Source: Sulfurimonas sp. (GTDB taxonomy: Bacteria > Campylobacterota > Campylobacteria > Campylobacterales > Sulfurimonadaceae). Taken from it: a stretch of 36,274 nucleotides of DNA. Both the position numbers and the translations under genes were made by a program. A model generated the notes under the pieces. The model worked only from the letters and a program-made list of their open reading frames with translations, did not search any database and was not told where the DNA came from. Below, in pieces: positions 1 through 8,793 of this stretch (positions within the stretch are counted from its first letter, which is position 1; the number at the start of each line of letters is the position of its first letter). The stretch spans positions 12,071 to 48,344 of the forward strand of contig JALUKS010000199.1 in NCBI GenBank assembly GCA_027056465.1. Reading direction: 5' to 3'.

Positions 1-47
1 ATATAATATTCTGTATTATCAATTTTTATCTTTTGTAACTTACTCAT
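1..47 (-). CDS. 5' end of a CDS running off the left edge (MSKLQKIKIDNTEYY...); possibly a partner of the adjacent methyltransferase
   Basis: On the minus strand, 3 nt after the methyltransferase stop, an ATG (47..45) preceded by GGAGAG about 8 nt upstream opens a 15-codon frame with no stop to the window edge. Confidence 0.5.
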   Translation of the reverse strand, partial: MSKLQKIKIDNTEYY

Positions 48-50
48 TTA

Positions 51-1346
51 CTACTCTCCAAACTTACTAATATCCATCTGTTTTAAAATGGCTATTAAAA
101 CATCCACAACAATACTATTGCCTGCTTGCCTATACATTTGAGTATCACTAACAACTTGCTTAAAACCATCTCCAAAACCCATCAATCTCAAACATTCAGT
201 TGGTGTTAGCTTTCTAATCCTACCTTTGTTGTGAGTAACATAATTATCAACTCCAGCTCTGTGCATTTTATGCATTGATTGTAGCAGAGGTCTTGCTACT
301 TTTAAATCTGTTTCAGTTGAAGTTTTAAAATTTTTTGTTCCACCAGCCAATACATAAGTTTTTATTTTTTCAGAAAGATAATATTTTTCTTCTACTTCTT
401 TGATGTCAAAAACAAATTCATTAAATTCTTGTTTACTTTTTTGTTCATATATAAAATCCCCATGCCAATTAAATTGTTGATTTGCTTTTTGACAAAGAGC
501 TATATCTCCATTAATTTGCGTGTATCTTTTTTTTCTATTTTTTGAACTTGTTACAAATTTTACACCTTTTTCTTTGAGATAATACTTACTATCTATATAA
601 TCTTCTAAAAAATCTTGCATAGTGTGTTGTAATTCTATTGGTTCAGGAAAATCAAAATTTATTGAATGGTCTAAAAAACCGACAACAAATATCCTTTCTC
701 TATGTTGTGCCATACCGTAGTTTTTTGCATTTAAAATTTTATGTGAATATTTATAGCCAAGCTCATCAAATGTCGCAAGAATTGTTTCAAAGGTATTACC
801 CTTGTCGTGATTTGTAAGTCCTTTAACATTTTCATAGATAAAAACTTTTGGTTGACTCTCTTTAACTACCCTCGCAAATTCATAAAATAGTGTTCCTCTT
901 GTATCGGCAAATCCTTTTCTTTTCCCAATCATAGAGAAAGATTGGCAAGGACTTCCACCAACAAGTAAGTCAATCTTGTTTTTATATTTGTTACCATCAA
1001 TGTTAATAACATCACTATACCAATTTTCTTCTGCTATATTATAGTTTGCAAAATAGCTTTGTTTTACAAACTTATCATTATCACTTGCAAAAATTATTTT
1101 AGTGGGTAATTTTAATCTTTTTAAAGCAAACTCAACTGCTCCTATTCCTGAAAACATTGTTGCAAGCCTTATCTTTGCATTTGGATTAGATAATTTTTTT
1201 TTATTCCACATAGTCTTTGAAAAATCTAATTTTTGCTCTATATTCAAGTGAAGGTAATTTGAATTTATTTCTAAAACTGCATTTGTTTGTTCATTGGGAA
1301 GTTGCTTGAATTCTAAATCTCTATTTATTATATTATTATGTAACAC
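51..1346 (-). CDS. DNA (cytosine-5-)-methyltransferase
   Basis: C5-MTase motifs: ATMFSGIGAVEFAL (I), GGSPCQSFS (IV), ENVKGL (VI), QHRERIFVVGF (VIII), RKLTPTECLRLMGFGDGF (IX), YRQAGNSIVVDVL (X). Confidence 0.95.
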   Translation of the reverse strand: MLHNNIINRDLEFKQLPNEQTNAVLEINSNYLHLNIEQKLDFSKTMWNKKKLSNPNAKIRLATMFSGIGAVEFALKRLKLPTKIIFASDNDKFVKQSYFANYNIAEENWYSDVINIDGNKYKNKIDLLVGGSPCQSFSMIGKRKGFADTRGTLFYEFARVVKESQPKVFIYENVKGLTNHDKGNTFETILATFDELGYKYSHKILNAKNYGMAQHRERIFVVGFLDHSINFDFPEPIELQHTMQDFLEDYIDSKYYLKEKGVKFVTSSKNRKKRYTQINGDIALCQKANQQFNWHGDFIYEQKSKQEFNEFVFDIKEVEEKYYLSEKIKTYVLAGGTKNFKTSTETDLKVARPLLQSMHKMHRAGVDNYVTHNKGRIRKLTPTECLRLMGFGDGFKQVVSDTQMYRQAGNSIVVDVLIAILKQMDISKFGE

Positions 1347-1546
1347 TTTAGTAACCTCTTCTTGTATATTATTTTTGCATTATACAGTTTATATAATTTA
1401 AGTATGGAAAAAATGGCAAATTGACATATTTTTCTTTTCTAAAATAATATTTGCATTATTTAACTAATTATATATTACCAACAATCAATAAACATTTAGT
1501 ATAGTATGGTTATAATTATTATAATTTTTAAGAAGGTAAGATATAT

Positions 1547-2542
1547 ATGTCAACAGTTACATCACCATATCCAGATAATTTTAATGAGTTAAAAGCAGAG
1601 GTACGTGCTGCTGGTCTTTTAGAGAGAGTTCCTATTCGTGGGAGTATTGAAATGATACTTACGCTTTTAAGTATGGCTCTTGTCTATTACATAGTTGTTC
1701 ATTGGAACTCACTTCCTACTCACTCATTATGGGCATCTGTAGGACTTGGCTTTTTTATGACTATCATTTTCACCCGTGCAGTTTTTATCTCTCATGATAT
1801 TCTACATACTCAGTACTTTAAAAACAAGTCACTCTCTTTTAAACTCTCCTACCCATTTGCAGCATTTATACTATCCAATAGCTCTTCATGGTGGGATTTT
1901 AAACACAATACAAATCATCATACTTGGTGTAATGTTCCCGAGAAAGATGAAGATATATTAGCGATGGATGGTGCATTTGCTCCAAATTATACAGGAAATA
2001 AGGCATGGCTAAGAGCTACTAAATATCTTGTCTTTTGGGGTGCGATGTTTTTTATGTATCCAGCATTTATAGCACAATCTTACAACTTCGCTATTAAACG
2101 CAAGAAGTGGGGAGAGTTAGGGCTTATGCTTATGCACTGGCCTTTAGTTTGGGGTCCTATCTTCTACTTTTTACCATTTGAGAGTGCTATAGTTGTTTAC
2201 TTAACACTTAATTTTGTTCTCTCTCCATGGTTGGCGTTTGGGTTTATTACAAATCATCTAGGGTGTGAGGTGTTTGAAAAAGAGGTTGGCGAGAAGCTCT
2301 CTTGGATGGAGTTACAGATGAGAACATCACGTTCACTCAAAGGTGGGGCATTTATTCACTGGTTCTATGGTGGGCTCAACACTCAAGTAGAGCATCACCT
2401 CTTTCCAAAAGCACCGCGTTTTAATCTTCTCAAAATACAAGAGATGACAAGAGCATTTGCTAAAAAACATGGAATGAAGTACTTTGAGACTACACCTATT
2501 GAGGCGTATGTTCAGATAAATGATGTTTTGAAGAAGTATTAA
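1547..2542 (+). CDS. fatty acid desaturase family protein
   Basis: Histidine boxes SHDILH, HNTNHH and QVEHHLFP; several hydrophobic segments. Confidence 0.9.
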   Translation: MSTVTSPYPDNFNELKAEVRAAGLLERVPIRGSIEMILTLLSMALVYYIVVHWNSLPTHSLWASVGLGFFMTIIFTRAVFISHDILHTQYFKNKSLSFKLSYPFAAFILSNSSSWWDFKHNTNHHTWCNVPEKDEDILAMDGAFAPNYTGNKAWLRATKYLVFWGAMFFMYPAFIAQSYNFAIKRKKWGELGLMLMHWPLVWGPIFYFLPFESAIVVYLTLNFVLSPWLAFGFITNHLGCEVFEKEVGEKLSWMELQMRTSRSLKGGAFIHWFYGGLNTQVEHHLFPKAPRFNLLKIQEMTRAFAKKHGMKYFETTPIEAYVQINDVLKKY

Positions 2543-2554
2543 AAGTTATTTTAT

Positions 2555-2574
2555 CTACCGACTCAAGTCGGTAG
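2555..2574. terminator. hairpin between convergent desaturase genes
   Basis: Perfect 8-bp stem ctaccgac-tcaa-gtcggtag between two converging genes; no strong U-tract. Confidence 0.45.
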
Positions 2575-2590
2575 AAGTAGGTCTCAATAG

Positions 2591-3763
2591 TTAGATACCA
2601 TCTACACGAAGTACTTTCGTTTTTCCAACCATAAGATCAATAGTCATACCAATTCTTTTAAATACGGACTCTTGTCTATACTCTAAGTTATGCTTTTTAC
2701 AAATCTCTTTGATGATAGGTTGCATCCTCTGTTGCCCACTATGTGGCATCTCTGGAAAAATATGATGTTCTATTTGGTAGTTTAAGAAACCGTGTAAGAA
2801 GTCTATAAAATCACTTCCAGTATTATAGTTCACACTTCCCATAATTTGGCGCAAGTAGTACTCACCTTGATTTTTATGTGGTGTTGAGAACTGGTAAATA
2901 TCCTCAGCAGAGTGGTTTGGTACGATGACTAAAAATGAGTGTAGATTTGCATATATCTCAGCAATCAGAACAAATATAAGCGCAGACCCAACAGCACTCA
3001 TACCACCTAATGGGTAAAATAGAAATGGGATAACTACAAATTGAGTTACTCCATAAGGGAGGATGTACTGTAGCCATAACTCTTTACCATTTTTAGTAAA
3101 AGGGCTAAGCTCATACTCTGAAGATGGTTTTTGCTTGTTCTTAATACGCTCTTTATTTGCTAAAATACGCAGTGTATTTGGTGCATAGTAAGCGAGTTTC
3201 CAGATCATAGCGAAGATATATATGAAAGCAACTTTCGACCACATAGGGATTTTTGCTTCATGCAACCAAACCATATTTTTTTCAACATTATCAGGATCAT
3301 CATCTTCTCCTAAATGGTAGTGGTGCATAATGTTATGTTCAAAAGCCCAAGCATCAGGTTTAATCCAGTCTAACCAATCAATCCATCTTCTGTTTCCAGC
3401 CGCAAACCCTTTCTTTGTATATCTAAAAGGGATATTTGGCACTTTATCGTAATCACCGTGTAAAATAGGGTGTGTAACATTTGCCCATCTTGCAACATTT
3501 CCAATGCCTATTGCAACTGAACCTAGTAATCCAAGCTCCCAAAAAAGAACCGATGAAAAATCTGCCATCGCATTATCTAGAAAAATGACTAGAACAAGTA
3601 AAGCAAAACCACCAAAGGTAAAGTACCTTCCCCATCTCTCCATCTTTAAAAGATGGTCAAAATCCTCCTGTGTTCTTCCCGTTATAGTCTCTTTTATCGC
3701 ATCTATATCTTTTTGAAGCTGAGCTTGATCTATATCTTTATAATCAGCATATTGATGTGCCAT
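2591..3763 (-). CDS. fatty acid desaturase family protein
   Basis: HNIMHH and QIEHHIFP histidine boxes; start at MAHQYADY preferred over the longer ORF (3796) because GGAGAAG precedes it. Confidence 0.88.
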   Translation of the reverse strand: MAHQYADYKDIDQAQLQKDIDAIKETITGRTQEDFDHLLKMERWGRYFTFGGFALLVLVIFLDNAMADFSSVLFWELGLLGSVAIGIGNVARWANVTHPILHGDYDKVPNIPFRYTKKGFAAGNRRWIDWLDWIKPDAWAFEHNIMHHYHLGEDDDPDNVEKNMVWLHEAKIPMWSKVAFIYIFAMIWKLAYYAPNTLRILANKERIKNKQKPSSEYELSPFTKNGKELWLQYILPYGVTQFVVIPFLFYPLGGMSAVGSALIFVLIAEIYANLHSFLVIVPNHSAEDIYQFSTPHKNQGEYYLRQIMGSVNYNTGSDFIDFLHGFLNYQIEHHIFPEMPHSGQQRMQPIIKEICKKHNLEYRQESVFKRIGMTIDLMVGKTKVLRVDGI

Positions 3764-3900
3764 ATCTTCTCCTTTTCTTATATTTAATATAAGCAATTAT
3801 ATAGAAGAAAGCTTAAAATAAGTGCGTATTGAGAGTGAGTTAATAGAATATAAATCTCTATTTAGCTAAAATAGCATTAATTATAATATATGGAGATTTT

Positions 3901-4821
3901 ATGGACGCTGCCAAGTATATCTGGATGAATGGAAAATTTGTGAATTGGAATGATGCAAAGGTGCATGTGCTTTCTCATACTATTCATTATGGAAATGGTG
4001 TTATTGAGGGTACAAAAGCCTATAAGACAGAAAAAGGTTATGCAATCTTTCGCTTAAATGATCACACAAAGAGACTTTTTGAATCTGCGAAGATGACACT
4101 CTTAAATATCCCTTTCACTGTTGATGAGCTCAATGCAGCTCAGATAGAGCTAGTAAAGAAAAATGAGTTTACTGGGGATAATGTTTACATTCGCCCTTTC
4201 GCTTTTATCGGTTATGGTGTTATGGGAATTTATCACAAAAATGCTCCTATTGAGACATCTATCGCTGCATGGGAGTGGGGTGCTTACCTCGGCGAAGAGG
4301 GAATGAGAAAAGGGATTAAACTGAAAATTGTCTCTATGACTCGCCCTGCAAACACTTCAAATATGGGAAAAGCAAAAGCAACAGCAAACTACCTAAACTC
4401 TCAAATGGCGAAGTATGAAGCTATAGATTGTGGTTATGATGAAGCACTTTTACTTGATGATCAAGGCTATGTTGCAGAAGCTAGTGGTGCATCATTTTTT
4501 ATGGTAAAAGATGGCGAACTTATTACACCTCCTAGCGATAATGCCCTTGCTTCTATCACTCAAAAAATGGTTATAGAGATGGCTACGGATATGGGCTATA
4601 CAGTGAGCCGTCGTCGTATCACTCGTGAAGAGGTTTATGTGGCTGATGAGGCATTTTTAACTGGAACTGCTGCTGAGATTACACCTGTTGCTAACATTGA
4701 TGCAAGAGATATTGGCTGTGGTAGTCGTGGTGAAATTACTGAAAAGATACAGAGTGGATACTTTGATATCGTATTTGGTAGAGATAAAAAGTATGAGCAT
4801 TATCTTACTTATATAGACTAA
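3901..4821 (+). CDS. ilvE: branched-chain amino acid aminotransferase
   Basis: Class IV aminotransferase features: HYGNGVIEGTKAY, MGKAKATANYLNSQMAK, GYDEALLLDDQGYVAEASGASFFMVKDGELITPP. Confidence 0.93.
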   Translation: MDAAKYIWMNGKFVNWNDAKVHVLSHTIHYGNGVIEGTKAYKTEKGYAIFRLNDHTKRLFESAKMTLLNIPFTVDELNAAQIELVKKNEFTGDNVYIRPFAFIGYGVMGIYHKNAPIETSIAAWEWGAYLGEEGMRKGIKLKIVSMTRPANTSNMGKAKATANYLNSQMAKYEAIDCGYDEALLLDDQGYVAEASGASFFMVKDGELITPPSDNALASITQKMVIEMATDMGYTVSRRRITREEVYVADEAFLTGTAAEITPVANIDARDIGCGSRGEITEKIQSGYFDIVFGRDKKYEHYLTYID

Positions 4822-4824
4822 TTA

Positions 4825-4946
4825 GGGAGTACTTTAGCTACACTTTTTTGGTGAGGCTAAAGCCACATATCCATATATACTACTTTTAATGCTATCCATC
4901 TGGGAGTACTGCTTTAGCTGTACCTCTTAGAGAGGCCAAGAGCAGA
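4825..4946 (+). repeat. two degenerate copies of a hairpin-containing repeat (gggagtac[tgc]tttagct...)
   Basis: gggagtactttagct at 4825 and gggagtactgctttagct at 4902; each is followed by a partly inverted match (ctttagc/gctaaag in copy 1, cctct/agagg in copy 2). Confidence 0.5.
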
Positions 4947-4984
4947 CATTTATAAAGACAAAAACAACAAAGGAAAAATAACAA

Positions 4985-6073
4985 ATGGCATCAGATATGA
5001 ATGATTATTTTAACAAAAAGAAGAGCGAAGGTGGAGCGAAAAAATCTACTGGTGGCTCAGGTGGTGGAGGTCCAAAAGGACCTCAAATGCCAGAAATGCC
5101 AAATCTAAATTTTGGTGGAGGAAAAGCAGCACTCTCTTACCTTATAATAGCAGTAATTGTACTCCTTATACTCGCAAAACCTTTTACAGTTATTCAAGAG
5201 GGTGAACGTGGAATTTTAAGTACAAATGGTAGATATCAAGATCAACCACTTTTACCAGGGCTACACTTTATCATTCCTGTGATTCAAAAAGTCTATGTAG
5301 TAGATACAAAAGTACGTATCATAAACTATGCAGCACACATTGAAGCGACTAACCGTACGTCGGGAATTGTAACAAAAAGAGCAGTAACAGTTCTTGATAA
5401 ACGCGGACTTCCCGTAAGTATTGAATTGACAGTGCAGTATAGGCTCAATGCAAAGTTTGCAGCAAAAACTATCTCGAATTGGGGCTTTAGTTGGGAAAAT
5501 AAGATTATTAATCCTGTTGTTCGTGATGTAGTTCGTAATGTTGTTGGAAAGTATGATGCAGAACTTCTTCCAATGAAACGCGATATTATTGCTACTGAGA
5601 TTGAAGAGGGACTTCGTAAAAATATTGCAAGTCTGAAAAACTCTCCAGCAATTCTACAGTCTGTACAACTCCGTGACATCATCTTGCCACAAAAAGTAAA
5701 AGACCAGATAGAGCGTGTACAGATAGCAAAACAAGAGGTACAAAAAGCACAACAAGACGTACAGCGTGCAAAACAAGAGGCACTTAAAAAAGCTGCTCAA
5801 GCACAAGGTGTCGCGCAACAAGCACGTATTGAAGCTAAGGGTCATGCAGATGCTATTACAATTCAAGCAGATGCGCAAGCTAAAGCAAACCTCTTAATCT
5901 CTAAATCTTTAACGCCTAAGCTTTTACAGTTAGAGCAGATAAAAGTACAAGGGAAATTTAATGACGCTCTTCGTGTAAACAAAGATGCTAAAATCTTCTT
6001 AACTCCTGGTGGTTCAACACCAAATATCTGGGTAGATACAAAAGATGCACAAAAAAGAACGACGGCTAAATAG
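4985..6073 (+). CDS. SPFH/prohibitin-family (HflC-like) membrane protein
   Basis: Gly-rich N-terminus, one TM helix, VIQEGERGILSTNGRYQDQPLLPGLHFIIPVIQKVYVVDTKV, then a coiled-coil Lys/Gln/Ala-rich segment. Confidence 0.88.
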   Translation: MASDMNDYFNKKKSEGGAKKSTGGSGGGGPKGPQMPEMPNLNFGGGKAALSYLIIAVIVLLILAKPFTVIQEGERGILSTNGRYQDQPLLPGLHFIIPVIQKVYVVDTKVRIINYAAHIEATNRTSGIVTKRAVTVLDKRGLPVSIELTVQYRLNAKFAAKTISNWGFSWENKIINPVVRDVVRNVVGKYDAELLPMKRDIIATEIEEGLRKNIASLKNSPAILQSVQLRDIILPQKVKDQIERVQIAKQEVQKAQQDVQRAKQEALKKAAQAQGVAQQARIEAKGHADAITIQADAQAKANLLISKSLTPKLLQLEQIKVQGKFNDALRVNKDAKIFLTPGGSTPNIWVDTKDAQKRTTAK

Positions 6074-6756
6074 TGATGCAAAAAACATTAAATAGAGTCG
6101 ATTGGGAGAAGTCAGAACTTCTTCCTGTAATAGTTCAAGAAGTTGGCACAAATGAAGTGCTTATGATGGCATATATGAACCGTGAAGCATTAGAACTTTC
6201 ACTTAGCACAAAAATTGCACACTACTTTTCGCGTTCGAGACAGCGTATCTGGAAAAAGGGAGAGTCGAGTGGTCATACTCAGACTATCCACTCTTTTAAC
6301 ATTGATTGTGATAATGATACACTGCTTATAAAAGTGACGCAAAAGGGTGTAGCTTGCCATACTGGTCGTAAGTCTTGTTTCTTTACAGAGCTAGAGTCAG
6401 GCGAGATAAATTCTGAAGTAGAAGTCGATACTTCCGTTGCTTATGGCGTTATAGATACACTCTATCATACCATCCAAGAGCGAAAAAACGCAGACCCTGA
6501 GACTTCATGGACAGCGAAACTTCTCTCTAAAGGTGACAACACTATCCTTAAAAAAGTGGTTGAAGAAGCTGGTGAGTACTGTTTCGCTCACAAAGATAAT
6601 GATGAGCCAGAGATGATCTATGAGGCAGCAGACTTAACATACCATATGTTGGTGGCGTTAGCCTCTAAAAATATCTCTCCTGATCGTATCAAACAGGAGC
6701 TTGCTCGTAGATTTGACATGAGTGGTATCGCTGAGAAAAACGCAAGAGAGAAGTAG
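6073..6756 (+). CDS. hisIE: bifunctional phosphoribosyl-AMP cyclohydrolase / phosphoribosyl-ATP pyrophosphatase
   Basis: HisI-like SRQRIWKKGESSGHTQ and ACHTGRKSCFF, then HisE-like KLLSKGDNTILKKVVEEAGE; GTG 6073 or ATG 6076 start. Confidence 0.93.
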   Translation: MMQKTLNRVDWEKSELLPVIVQEVGTNEVLMMAYMNREALELSLSTKIAHYFSRSRQRIWKKGESSGHTQTIHSFNIDCDNDTLLIKVTQKGVACHTGRKSCFFTELESGEINSEVEVDTSVAYGVIDTLYHTIQERKNADPETSWTAKLLSKGDNTILKKVVEEAGEYCFAHKDNDEPEMIYEAADLTYHMLVALASKNISPDRIKQELARRFDMSGIAEKNAREK

Positions 6757-7269
6757 TTGAAAGAAAAAATCACTGCATTTATTGATGGGCTTATTCCTTA
6801 TGACTATGCTCTCTTTGGTGCTGTTTTTTTACTTTTTATCCTATTTATCATTATAGCTCTTATGCTTCGCCGTAAAGTTATTTTTTCTCTTTTTTTTATA
6901 CTTCTCGCATTTACTACACTTTTAGCAGGACCAACTCTTGGATATATCAAACTCCATGAGTATCTCTTCAAAAATAGTTTAACATTAACTTCTCAAAAAC
7001 GCTTACACTTTAGTGAGGCTGTTATAGTTTATGGAACACTTACAAATGAATCTAAGAGCTACTTTAAAGAGTGTAGAATAACTGCTAATGCTTATGCTGT
7101 TACTTCAAATAAGTATAAAAATTATCTAAAAAAATTAAAACCATTTCAAAAGATGTCGATAGTTGAGAAAGGTATAGCAGTATCGGAGAGTCGAAATTTC
7201 AAGATTATTGTAGAACCTTTTACATATAGCAGAGATTATAATATCTCTTTAGGAGCAGACTGTAAATGA
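6757..7269 (+). CDS. DUF2393-like membrane protein
   Basis: TTG start directly after the hisIE stop; two N-terminal TM segments; resembles the following ORF. Confidence 0.6.
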   Translation: MKEKITAFIDGLIPYDYALFGAVFLLFILFIIIALMLRRKVIFSLFFILLAFTTLLAGPTLGYIKLHEYLFKNSLTLTSQKRLHFSEAVIVYGTLTNESKSYFKECRITANAYAVTSNKYKNYLKKLKPFQKMSIVEKGIAVSESRNFKIIVEPFTYSRDYNISLGADCK

Positions 7270-7811
7270 CAGCATTTAACTACTGGCACTTCATTACTTT
7301 CGGTGTAATTTTTCTTATGTTTATCACTGGTACTCTCAATGCATTGAAACAAAAAGAAAAAAAAATAAAAGTTGGAATGTTTATCTCAGTACTTGTAATA
7401 ACTTCTTTGTTAGCAGTTTTTTCTGTACTTGTTGTAGATAAATACACAAAAAAAGTATCCCTTTATAAGCTAAAAAATAGAAGACTTCTAAGTACTGAAC
7501 AAATCATATACTCAGGTGTAGTAAAAAATAAGGGTAATCATCTCATAGGAAAAGTGACATTTCAGATAAAACTAGTAAACAGAGGGCATTTGGCAGGAAA
7601 TGTTAGGGCTGGTAGTTTTTATAAAAGTAGTGGGTTTTTTGATTTTTTTTCACATGGACTTAATATGAGAACACAACCACAATCTATTACAAAAGAGTTT
7701 GTAGTAGCAAAGAATCTTAAGCCCGGTGTTTCTCAAGCTTTTAGAGTCTACTTCAAATACCCACCATATTTCAGAGGCACTTCTCAGTTTACAAAGGTAT
7801 GGGGACACTAA
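7266..7811 (+). CDS. DUF2393-like membrane protein (second tandem copy)
   Basis: 4-nt overlap with the previous ORF; same architecture (two TM helices plus a beta-rich domain). Confidence 0.6.
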   Translation: MTAFNYWHFITFGVIFLMFITGTLNALKQKEKKIKVGMFISVLVITSLLAVFSVLVVDKYTKKVSLYKLKNRRLLSTEQIIYSGVVKNKGNHLIGKVTFQIKLVNRGHLAGNVRAGSFYKSSGFFDFFSHGLNMRTQPQSITKEFVVAKNLKPGVSQAFRVYFKYPPYFRGTSQFTKVWGH

Positions 7812-7833
7812 GCAGAACTCTATAGAAATTCTC

Positions 7834-8793
7834 TTAGTACTTTAAGCCAACTTTTTTCAAAGCTTTGTTGATGTTTCTTATCTGCATATTTTTATCTCTA
7901 CACCACTGAGGTGCTAGGAGTGCATCATCATCCAAACCAGCAGTTATACGTTGGACATGGATATGTTTAGGTTTCATCTCTAAGGACTTTACAAGTACTT
8001 CCAAGTAACTCTCTTCACTTATGGGTATAAACTCACCACGCATAAACTCATTTGCTAATGCTGTACGTTTGACTACATAGAGAGGATGGTACTTCACAGA
8101 GTCAATTCCCCACTCATATGCAGCACGAGAGGTCGCAAGCATCATCTCTTGAGTCTCATCATAGAGACCAAAGATAAGATGTCCACAGACATTGACTCCC
8201 GCTTTTTTTGACTTTATGATCCACTCTTTGACATTGGCACTATCATGACCACGGTTAATCTTTTCTAACGTCTCATCGTACACAGACTGTATACCAAACT
8301 CAAGCCAAATCTCTGACTCTTTTGCAAGCTCTGCTAGATACTCTAAAGTCTCTTCAGTAATACTATCTGAACGTGTACCGATGCTAAGTCCTACTACATT
8401 AGGAAAGGAGAGTGCTTTTTCATAAAGAGCTTTGAGTGTTGCAAAGGGTGCATAGGTATTTGTAAAAGATTGAAAATAGACTATAAATTTCTCAGCTCCA
8501 TACTCTTTAGCTTGGCGTTTAGAGATAGCCTCAAACTGCTGTTCAAGCTGGAGAAGTTGTTTCTCTAAAAAAGGGTTCTCTTCTGAGTCGAGATTTAAGT
8601 GAAAACCTTTTAGCTCTTTTATCTCGTCAGTACTGGCAGAAAAAGAGTCATTTTCACAAAAGGTACAACCACCTTTTGCGACTGTTCCATCTATATTTGG
8701 GCAGGTAAAGCCAGAGATATTTATGCCAACTTTATAGACCTTGCACCCAAACTTCTCTTTGAGGTAACCACCGTATGTGTATATCTGTTCCAT
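7834..8793 (-). CDS. TIGR01212-type radical SAM protein
   Basis: CPNIDGTVAKGGCTFCEN cysteine motif; VYFQSFTNTYAPFATLKALYEKAL and LEFGIQSVYDETLEKINRGHD segments. Confidence 0.87.
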   Translation of the reverse strand: MEQIYTYGGYLKEKFGCKVYKVGINISGFTCPNIDGTVAKGGCTFCENDSFSASTDEIKELKGFHLNLDSEENPFLEKQLLQLEQQFEAISKRQAKEYGAEKFIVYFQSFTNTYAPFATLKALYEKALSFPNVVGLSIGTRSDSITEETLEYLAELAKESEIWLEFGIQSVYDETLEKINRGHDSANVKEWIIKSKKAGVNVCGHLIFGLYDETQEMMLATSRAAYEWGIDSVKYHPLYVVKRTALANEFMRGEFIPISEESYLEVLVKSLEMKPKHIHVQRITAGLDDDALLAPQWCRDKNMQIRNINKALKKVGLKY

